Shown here one piece after another: positions 55,901 to 64,000 of a stretch of DNA of 64,000 nucleotides. Numbering within the stretch: the first letter of the stretch is position 1; each line of letters starts with the position of its first letter. The stretch lies in contig CM060732.1 in NCBI GenBank assembly GCA_030704615.1, positions 1,364,001 through 1,428,000 of the forward strand. The letters are read 5' to 3'. A program made the translations under genes and the position numbers. Below the pieces are notes generated by a model. It saw only the letters and a program-made list of their open reading frames with translations, was not told where the DNA came from and made no database searches. The stretch is from Takakia lepidozioides. Taxonomy: Eukaryota; Streptophyta; Takakiopsida; Takakiales; Takakiaceae.

Positions 55901-57841
55901 CCACCTCATCGGAAGTGTGGGCACGAGAAGCTCCATGGTCATTCTCCATGGAAACGTAAAACGTGGCAGACCCCATTCGATATCCCTCCCGGAAAGAGAA
56001 TTTCAGCTTGTCGATATCGCCTGGGAGGGCAGGTCTGACCACCTGCAATGAAACCAAGCGGCAAAGGGGAATCCGAAGCTTGGCCGGGTACACCATGCCC
56101 CTCAGGACCCTGCCAATGTTGCTGTGGGTTGCCTCCAACATCTTGGCAGCGGCCAACTTCATATCCGCCTCCGACATGACGTCTGTTGCAGGGGGTTCTC
56201 CGGCAGCCCACCCGGACCGCCAAATCCAGCCTGTATGCTCCGGGTTTGGGGCCTGGGGATGTCCGGGAGGATGTCATCCTGGTCAGAAGCTCCCTCTCGT
56301 CGTCCTCAACATGGTCAACCACCGCCGGATCCACCTCGAGCACTCTCCCCGTCTCTACTGCCCTCTCCCTGGCTTCACCTTGAACTTGCACAATCCGTGC
56401 TCTTTGTGGTGTTCTTTCCCCTCCTCCAGTCTCCACTGTATGGGTAATTGCGGGGGCTGCTCCTGCCCGCGATGGTGTAACCGGTGTGTTACTGCCTCTT
56501 TGTGGTGTCTTGGAGGGATCCACTGTCTCTGTGCATCCATCGCTTACATGGGCACCTGTCATTTCGACACCCCTGGCCTCTTCAGTGGCCTTTTCTCTTT
56601 CCTCCTGGCTAGCCTTCTGTCTCGCCTGTTCTTTTGCCCTCTCTTTGCCCTCTCACGGGCTTTCTGTTTCTACTAGGGGTAGCAGCAGGGGAGCCCTCCA
56701 GGACGACCACCTTTGATTGAGGCAAACTGACACCCTCGCACGCCCTGCTCACTCCCCCCTCCGCAGCCCGTGACGGCTCTCTCGCCAGGGATTGCATGTG
56801 CTTGGCTTTCTTCTTCTTCTTTGCGTGGGCGGGCCCTACTGCATATGCATCAACATCCTCCATTGCCGGAACTGCTGTCCTCATCCAATGCCCTTCACCT
56901 GCCATGCCGCCTACACCAACCTCCCCAATGCCTATTCTGTCGTACTCTCGCTGCAGGTCTTCCCGTCCACCAACAAAAGGTTTTAGTTTGCCATCCTGCC
57001 CCAAGTTGGGCGATCCAAACATGCGATGAGTAGCGGCTTTTGGAGTGACTGCTCGAGCAGTTAGAGCTGTCGATGATACCACCAGCGTGCCGGGCTCGTC
57101 GTCACTCTGTCATCCCCAAAAATCGTGAGAACCAACATCGGAATGAAAACCACCATCGCAACGAGCAGCGCAACCACCATCGCAACAATCGTGGAACAAC
57201 AATGAAAACAAATCGAACCAATGCCTAAGAATGACATGCACAAGCAGCCTTCTCCAGAGCTGCCGGCTTTGCACACGCATTGCAAACTATCTAAGGTTCA
57301 CTCAACTAGTAACATGAAACACGATGAACAAAAGAACACAAATTCCATAAGACGAGAAAACAGGGTGAAATGTTTTGAAGGCACTTCATCTGCTCAGACA
57401 ATCTTCTCAGCTTAGCATGGATTTCCTTAATTCCGAGATGCAACCTGTTATCTACAGCGAGGTGTGCACCCTGTTGCAAATCTGAATGCAGCAACGACCT
57501 GGCTCCTTTCTAACCACTCTGACCTTGATCATTCTTCACAACAACTCCTGCTTTTGCGATGCAACCATGTGCTTCCAGGGCTGCCATGCTGAAGATGCGA
57601 AAACAAACCAAAAAATGAAGAAAACCCACGTGTTACACAAGCGAAAGAGGAAGTGGCTTGCATGAGAGTGCTCGGCTTTAGTTGGCGCGGGTTGTGAGCA
57701 AGACAATGGAATCTCCTGCTGGAGCTTAAGTTTGGCCATGCGAGAGGTTGGACGTCGCCCGTAGTACAAAGCCTTCAGCTTCCGCCGCGGTCTGGATGTG
57801 GGGTCTCTCTCAGGAGAGCCACGCCCTTCTCCACGCGGCAT
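52962..57841 (-). pseudogene. ParB-like / DNA methyltransferase-like gene, copy C, broken by an LTR
   Basis: Copy C lies on the minus strand and closely matches copy B. Exon 1 starts at ATG 57841 (MPRGEGRGSPERDP). The long exon 2 runs from about 57080 to 55642 with charged low-complexity sequence and MSEADMKLAAAKMLEATHSN, then FYVWDGNHHLLAWMEYI: the arginine of DGNHR is histidine here. Further exons: 3, about 55518-55334; 4, 55229-54945; 5, 54859-54734; 6, 54638-54424; 7, from about 53751. Exon 7 keeps KKRTRKQGSIVTPKK and runs to MEFFTAVSTDCKSCR, where it meets the gypsy 3' LTR at 52961/52962, so motif IV, motif I and the C-terminus are gone. One-base indels also shift exons 2, 3 and 7. Exons 4 to 6 are intact and show what copy B's stops replaced. 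Intron 6 holds array VIII. Confidence 0.62.
53820..54345. repeat. Palindrome array VIII in intron 6 of copy C
   Basis: About eight units centred on GGCGCC (one GGCGTC, one decayed GGTGCC) have unequal arms: GGAAAAATGG on one side and GGAAATTCGG or GGAAATTTGG on the other. Successive units alternate in orientation. Filler repeats TTGGGGCCGA.AATGGCTAAGTCCCAG. The array lies wholly in the intron between the exon ending at 54424 and the one starting at about 53751. Confidence 0.85.
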
Positions 57842-58074
57842 AAGTCCCAGCAAAAGAAAAAAGATCTCGCCAAATGTGTGCGTACATGCCTCGAATAGAA
57901 GTTCATCCAAGTTTAGCATCAGGTTTCCAAGGTGTATCTGGGAAGCAACCGCGGAATCCCTGTGTTGCTAGCCCGGTTCAAAACCGACGGCGGAGGACAT
58001 TTAATGCTCAACTGCGCCATTAATGTATGGAGGTCGGTCACAGGCGCCCACCGAATATCCTCCCGAGACTTCGT

Positions 58075-58260
58075 CAATCGCCCGCTGGATGGAAAAAAAT
58101 CGGCGCCGAATTTCCATCCAACGGATGAAGTATGACGCAACGAGGCCCTCCCTCCGCCCGAGCAGTTCTCATCCAGGAGACGCCGGATGGAAATCCGGCG
58201 CCGAATTTCCATCCTGCAGGTAATTCGGTCCACCTCATCGATGGAAAACCGACAACGAAT
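58075..58260. repeat. Palindrome array IX, 5' flank of copy C
   Basis: Two clear units (cores near 58104 and 58197) and one decayed unit have arms GGATGGAAA and TTTCCATCC. The block is the inverted counterpart of 32560-32880 upstream of copy B, so the arrays moved or duplicated together with the gene. Confidence 0.75.
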
Positions 58261-58281
58261 TTGTCTTTAGCGGACCAGAAT

Positions 58282-58577
58282 TGTCGCGGCCCTTTGCCTT
58301 GAGGGAGGGCAGGGGGTCGGGACACATGAGGGGCTGCCCCTGTGGTGGGGGCAGACCAAAGAGTGGGGAGCTGTTTCGGACTGCCAACTACCAAAGGGAA
58401 TTCCCGCTGGTTCCAAATCGGTGGAGGGTTCTTTGGAGAACAAGGGGGGACCGTTATGCCCCGGTGAGCAGCCGAAGCTCCAAGTTGGCCCGGCGGCCAA
58501 GTTGGGAGTTAGGCGCGCGCATCAAAGCGAGTAACTATGACTTGAGGGGGGAGCTTACCGAAGTGAGGTGCGCGACA
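58282..58577 (+). repeat. 5' LTR of gypsy element 2, internally deleted
   Basis: It has the same ends as the 727-bp solo LTR (TGTCGCGG...GCGCGACA) but is only 296 bp long. About 430 bp is missing between GGTGGGGGCAG and ACCAAAGAGTGGGG, including the TATATATA box. Confidence 0.92.
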
Positions 58578-58579
58578 CT

Positions 58580-58591
58580 TGGTATCAGAGC
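58580..58591 (+). other. Primer binding site, initiator-Met tRNA type
   Basis: TGGTATCAGAGC lies two bases after the LTR end. It is the classical plant LTR-retrotransposon primer site, complementary to the 3' end of initiator methionine tRNA. Confidence 0.95.
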
Positions 58592-58632
58592 TTCGAGTTT
58601 AGTACGCGATCGTCCTTGGGATTGGCCTCATC

Positions 58633-59830
58633 ATGGGGTCGGGCAAGCCGAAGCGAAAGCGGAACGGCCCAAAAGATGATAATCCTGGTGAGCCCGATGG
58701 GGGCGACGTGTCACCGAGGCGGCCGTTTGAGGAAGCGATGCATGTTTCCGAAAACGAGGCCGCTCAAGAGCGGGAGGAATCTGAGGAGTCGAAGCCCGAG
58801 GAATCCTTGAGAGCTCCGACAAACCAAGAGATGCCTCCCATGCCGGCAGCCTTTTGGGAAGGGTTGTTGGCGCAGTTTGGTGGGACGTTGAGAGACGTGT
58901 TGAAGGCGGCTAATGCCACTTCCACTAAGGCAAAGTTTAAGGTGAAGCCTAAGGAACCCGGCACCTTCGAGGGCGTCCAAATCGGAAGGCACTCAACACC
59001 TGGCTCCTGGAGCTAGAGCAGTACTTCCGGGCAGCCAAGTTGAGTGACGAGGATCGGGTGGAAGTGGCTCCCACCTACTTGAGGGGCTATGCTCAACAAT
59101 GGTGGCAGAAACGCCTTCACGACCGAGGTCCAAGCCCGGAAACCTTGGACTGGGAGTGGGTTCAAGGAATTGATGAAGAGACAGTTTGTGCCCCTCAACG
59201 CGTCCTGGCTTGCCCGGGACAAGATGAGGAATTTGAAGCAAACAGATGACATTCGGGGGTATGTCCAGGCTTTCAATGCGTTGTTGCTCGAAGTCGCGGA
59301 CATGGCAGAACCAGAAATGGTCTTCAACTTTGTGGCGGGACTGGCCCCATGGGCCAGGCGGAAGTTGGAGGAGAAACCACCCAAGACTTTGAACGAGGCA
59401 ATTGAGAGGGGGCTGAATGTTTCTCGGATGTCCCTAGGGGTGAAAGACAAGGCCGTACGGAGCTGAACCACAAGAAGACCAGGCGGGAAGGTGACTCCTT
59501 CCGACCGGAAAAGAAGTGGGATAGGCCACGCGGCGACAATGGCACGTGGAAATCGAAGGGAGGGCCATCACAAGTCAAGGCGGCACCCGGTGCTTCGAAA
59601 GGAAAAGCGGGTGGAGCGGCCTATGGCGGACAGAAGGCAACCTTTGATGGAGTGTGTTTCAATTGTGGGGAGCCCCGGCACATGGCCAAGAAGTGCACGA
59701 AGCCCCGGCAATTGAACATGACTCGGGCGACCACAGAGCTGTCAGAAGATACCATCAGTCGCTTGGTGGAAGCGGTGGTCGCCAGGACTTGCAAGATAGG
59801 CAAATTTTCTTGTGAGTTGTATCAGGAAAC
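58633..59830 (+). pseudogene. gag: gag of gypsy element 2
   Basis: It starts MGSGKPKRKRNG at 58633 and carries the CCHC knuckle CFNCGEPRHMAKKC at 59655-59696. Compared with element 1 it has a one-base deletion near 58983, one-base insertions near 59153 and 59410, and a four-base deletion near 59858 ahead of the protease. The tryptophan codon mutated in element 1 (near 59548) is intact here, so the two copies decayed independently. Confidence 0.85.
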
Positions 59831-59860
59831 TGGCGCCTTACGTAAAGAGAGTAAGTTATC

Positions 59861-62800
59861 GTGGATGGGATAATATCCGGAACTAATGTGTCGTTATTGG
59901 TGGACACAGGAGCGTCGCACTCCTTCATGACACCGGCAACGGCACAAAAGCTGGGACTCCCGACAAGTGACGTGGGGGCCTCTATTGAGGTGCGTTCTGC
60001 CAAAGGAGAACCACAGTTGGCGACAAGGTTGGCGTTTGATGTTCCTCTTCAACTGGGGAGTTGGGAGGGACGTGAGAACTTCACCATCTGCGAGATCGAT
60101 GGAGTGGATCTCATTTTGGGGATGACCTTTTTGAGCAAATCCGGAGCGGTCATAGATGGCCGCAAGAGAGTAGTCACGCTGCCATGTGGGAATGGTGGCG
60201 AGGTCTTACGAGTGTCGAAAACGCCCAAACCCGTGGGAGGGCGAATAAACCTTCTGTCAGCAAGGGAGTGGGCCGTGGAGGAGGCACACGAGCCCCAGTT
60301 TTTGCTCTACATTAGAGAAGTGAAGGGAGAAGGCGATGGGGAGCCGAGCCCAGATTGGATCAAGGGGATTTTGGAGAAATACCAGGATGTGATGCCGGAG
60401 GATTTACCAAGCGGTTTGCCACCGCGAAGAGGAGTTGACCACAAGATTGAGGTGATACTGGGATCGGAACCGCCTGCCAAGGCGCCCTACCGGTTGAGCC
60501 ACAGAGAGTTGGTCGAGCTGAAGACTCAGCTCAAAGATCTAATGTCAAAGGGGTACATCCGGCCGAGTAAGTCACCTTACGGAGCCCCGGTGCTATTGCA
60601 GACAAAAAGATGGGACGCTGCGGATGTGTGTCGATTACAGGGCTCTGAATAAGGTGACTATGAAAAACCGTACCCTTTGCCAAGGATCGACGACCTCTTC
60701 GATCGGTTGGCAGGAGCGAAGTATTTCAGCCGGATCGACTTGCGCTCCGGCTATCATCAAATTCGGGTGGCGGAAGGAGATGAGGAGAAGACCGCGTGCA
60801 GGACAAGGTATGGTTCATATGAGTTCTTGGTGATGCCTTTTGGGCTCACCAATGCACCAGCGACATTTAGCACGCTGATGAACAGCCTTTTTCAGGAGTG
60901 GTTGGATGACTTTGTGATCGTGTACATCGACGACATCTTGGTGTACTCAAAAACAAAGGAAGAGCACCTGGAGCACCTAAAAAGGGTGTTCCAAAAATTG
61001 CGAGAAGGGAAGCTGTATGCCAAAGCTTCAAAGTGCGAATTCGGGGTCACAAAAGTGGAGTTCCTGGGGCATGTGATTACACAGGATGGGATCAAAATGG
61101 ATGACAGAAAGGTGAGGGCGATCTTGGACTGGGAGCCTCCGACTTCGGTCCCGGGAGTGCGATCCTTCCTAGGACTCGCCTCCTATTACCGGAAGTATGT
61201 GAGAAATTTCGCCAAGATCGCGGGGCCGCTGTCAGACCTTCTGTGTAAATCCAAAGTCTGGGTATGGAACACCTTTTGTGGCCAAGCTTTTGCTGAATTG
61301 AAGCAGCGGATGGCGGAAGCTCCAGTCTTGAAAATCCCGGAGTTCGATCGTCCGTTCGAGATTCATACAGATGCGTCGGACTTCGCGATTGGGGGTGTAC
61401 TGATGCAAGATGGACGTCCAGTGGCTTACGAAAGTAAGAAACTGAATGAAGTGGAGCGACGGTGGCCGACGCACGAGAAAGAGATGAAGGCGGTGGTGCA
61501 CTGTCTTGAGCTTTGGCGCCACTATGTTGGTTCCAACCCAGTGAAGGTGTTCACGGACAATGTCACGGTGAAGTATTTTGCCACGCAGCCCAAGTTGTCC
61601 CCAAAACAACTTAGGTGGCAAGATACTTTGGCGGTGTTCGACGTGGATATCCAGTACAAACCGGGACGAGACAACGTGGTGGCCGATGCTTTAAGTAGAA
61701 AGCAGCAGCTCTTGTTGGTGTACAAGGGCGAGACGGCGCTCCAAAGGAAGATCCGGAAGGCTTGCCGGAAGGATGAGCTGGCGAAGTCCGTGATGCAGGA
61801 CTTGAGGATGGGGGTTAAATCGCAGTTCCACTTGCAAAATGGACTGCTCCGGTATAAGCAAAAGCGTCTCTACGTGCCGAAGGGAGGGATCAGAGATAGC
61901 CTCTTGAGAGAATGCCATGATAGCCCGCTTGCGGGCCACGGCGGAGCCAAGCGCACTGCGGCACTCTTGAAGAAAGAGTATTTCTGGCCCAAACTGAGGG
62001 AGGAGGCAGAGGAGTATGTCAAGACATGCACCACATGCCAACAAAACCGGAGCGAGTACAAAAAGCAAGCGGGGCTGTTACAACCCTTGCCGATTCCAGA
62101 GGGGACTTGGGAAAGCGTCTCGATGGATTTCATGACTGCTATGCCGCTGTCAAAAGGATTCGATGCAATCATGGTGGTGGTGGATAGGTTCAGTAAAATG
62201 GGCCATTTCATCCCCACCAAGGAGACGGCAACGGCGCAGGAGACAGGGCGACTTTACTTCGCCCACGTCTTAAAGCATCATGGAGTCCCGAAGGATATTG
62301 TCTCGGACCGCGATCCAAAGTTTACGAGTAAATTTTGGAGGGCACTTTGGAAGAAGATGGGGACGAGGCTGAAGATGAGCACCGCCTTCCGACCTACGAC
62401 CGACGGCCAAACAGAAAGAGTGAATTCCGTAGTGAAGCAGATCTTGCGGAATTACGTGTCGGCAGACCAAACAGACTGGGTGGAACACTTAGACGCGGCA
62501 GAGTTCTGTTATAATAACACAGAACACTCCGCAACGGGAGTTTCCCCTTTCGTATTGGTCTATGGAAAAGCACCTCTGGTGCCGACAAGTTGGGCCGCCC
62601 AGGACGTTGAGGAACCGGCAGTAGCGGCGGTACTGGAAGAACGCGAGCGTTTGTTGAAGCTCGCAAAGTACAACATTGCCAAAGCTAGGAAACGGTATGA
62701 AAGGCAGGCGAATCGGAAGCGGAGGGAAGTGAAGTTTGAGGCAGGCACGGAGGTCTGGTTGAACATCAAGAATTTCCGACTACCTCCGGAAGTGAGTCCA

Positions 62801-63189
62801 AAGTTCGTACCTCCGTATGCGGGACCCTTTCGCATCCGGAAGGTTATGAATGAGGATGTGTATGAATTGGAGCTGCCGGCAAACAGCAAGGTGCATCCAG
62901 TATTCACGTCTCCCTTTTGAAGCCTTACTTCAAAGATGAAGCGCGTCCGAATCGGCATCAAGTGTTGCGTCCGCCACCTGTGCTGTTGGATCATGAAAAT
63001 GAACCTGAGTACGAGGTGGAGGCAGTACTTAAGTCGAGGAGGTTCAAGAACCGAGAAACGGAGTATCTCGTCAAATGGAAGGGCTATCATCATGTGGAGG
63101 CATCTTGGGTGCGTGCCTCAGAAATGGGAAACGCATCCGAGGCGGTTGCAGTTTTCGAAGGGCGACCTCAAAAGCGGAAGAAGCGTTGA
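59861..63189 (+). pseudogene. pol: pol of gypsy element 2
   Basis: Protease is open from 59861 (LLVDTGASHSF) and runs into the start of reverse transcriptase at 60652. A small deletion near 60597 (CTATTGCAGACAAAAAG versus CTATTCGCAGACAAGAAGG) shifts the frame. A 747-codon frame (60677-62920) then carries the rest of reverse transcriptase (YIDD at 60923-60934), RNase H and integrase without a stop. A deletion near 62905 moves the chromodomain (EYLVKWKGYHHVEASWV) into the frame 62917-63189. Element 2 therefore has three frame breaks in pol, but its catalytic blocks are well kept. Confidence 0.9.
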
Positions 63190-64000
63190 TGGGGACATCA
63201 ACCTTGGAGCGTGGGGGAGGAAATGCATGCTTAGCCCGGCTTAGCTAGCTCAGGAATCCGATTGCAAAAACTTGTATTGTACAAAAATTTGTTATAAAGG
63301 AAATGGGTTCCAAATGTTGTGTGTCCTATTTTGTTTGGAATGGTGATGCATGGTGTGGTTGGCTAGTGTGTAGAATGCATGCTAGCTTACAAAAGTGGGA
63401 GAGGTAAATTGGGTTAATCGTGTGTTTGCGCAGTGCCGAAATCGGGTGACTCCCATCCAAGGGGCAAGGAAACTTGCGCCTTCTTTGGGAGTTCACGTGC
63501 TAGTGCGCACCTGGCGCGTGCGCGTACTATAACTGCGCTATCGAGGTGGTTGCCTTGTAGTGCGGGCTAACGCGGAAGCTACGTGCTTCCGTTCACGTAC
63601 TATAATCGTGTAGCCTTGGGACGAAGTCGTAGTGGCTTCGACGTGTTCCCGTACCTCAGGCCAGCATTCCAAGACGGACCCAATTGTAGTGATTGGGGCG
63701 CACGGTTGGTTCAAGGTTATCTTCCTAGTCAAAGGGGTTCGAGGTAAACCCTTGCGCAAAGTGATGCCAAAAGCGGCATCAGGAGCGATCGCAAGCAATG
63801 TTGTTGCAGTAAGGCGATTCGATCCTCGGGGAGGATCGTTCCTTGCCTTGAAGAAGGCCAAGAAGAGTGCACTGGGAGGAGCTGGAGAGGCTCCACCCCT
63901 GGCCGGGACTTGGAGGAAGTCGGCCGAACTAGCTAGTGGAGAGTAGAGTCAAGTGTGGGGTTTGGTTCTTTGCCATGGGACGCCATGGTACGGAAACAAA
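63190..64000 (+). other. 3' untranslated region of gypsy element 2
   Basis: It aligns with 51328-52150 of element 1, with small indels. It holds no gene; the minus-strand frame at 63538-63861 is a shadow. The LTR is not reached. Confidence 0.85.

Larger units (their letters stand above)
58282..64000 (+). mobile_element. Ty3/gypsy chromovirus element 2, continues beyond the window
   Basis: It begins with a shortened 5' LTR at 58282, followed by the primer site, gag, pol and a 3' untranslated region that still matches element 1 at position 64000. The matching 3' LTR would lie just past the window edge. Its insertion point is in the palindrome block upstream of copy C. Confidence 0.92.

Noticed and set aside
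52962-58281. Copy C carried as cargo between two gypsy LTRs of one element
   Set aside because: The flanking LTRs belong to two different, separately decayed elements, the adjoining 5-bp flanks do not match, and copy C is cut mid-exon by one of them.

Overview
The window looks like repeat-dense nuclear DNA from a plant-lineage eukaryote. My best guess is a charophyte (streptophyte) alga such as Chara, from remembered resemblance only. The signs are a plant DTX-type MATE transporter with a spliced N-terminal exon, an F-box/kelch fragment, Ty3/gypsy chromodomain elements with a plant initiator-Met tRNA primer site (TGGTATCAGAGC), GT-AG introns, AATAAA signals, and no operons or Shine-Dalgarno organisation.

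Layout. 1-9.3 kb: a GC-rich CpG-island-like stretch, then the one clearly intact ordinary gene, a two-exon MATE transporter (3276-6399). 9.3-20.7 kb: accessory DNA with four types of item: two MULE-like transposase fragments, a decayed gag-like gene, a perfect solo LTR with 5-bp target duplication, and three of the four copies of an unrecognised ~190-residue gene family (here 'GDI family'; only the 18793-19356 copy is open throughout). 20.7-28.6 kb: copy A (minus strand) of a ten-exon gene combining a ParB/sulfiredoxin-like domain (DGNHR motif) with a permuted bacterial-type DNA amino-methyltransferase fold. It lies between dense arrays of short palindromes. 28.7-38.4 kb: a third transposase fragment, a 475-bp tandem array, the fourth GDI copy, copy B of the ParB-methyltransferase gene (plus strand), and a truncated F-box gene. 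38.5-44 kb: AT-rich DNA with a tRNA-derived SINE. 44-64 kb: a decayed LINE cut by a 5'-truncated gypsy element, then copy C of the ParB-methyltransferase gene (minus strand) whose exon is broken by that element's 3' LTR, then a second gypsy element running off the window.

The most unusual feature is the recurring association of the ParB-methyltransferase copies and the GDI copies with arrays of ~20-bp palindromes. All have a central GGYRCC (GGCGCC, GGTGCC, GGCACC or GGTACC). The arms differ between arrays, so each array has its own 'dialect'. They lie between genes, at gene ends and inside introns, including intron 6 of all three ParB-methyltransferase copies. A separate motif, GGCTGCTATTTCATGAGC followed by CATGAGC repeats, occurs four times near the edges of these blocks and may mark mobile-element ends. 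All three ParB-methyltransferase copies in the window are damaged, so an active source copy would have to lie elsewhere. Functional links between gene and palindromes are inference.
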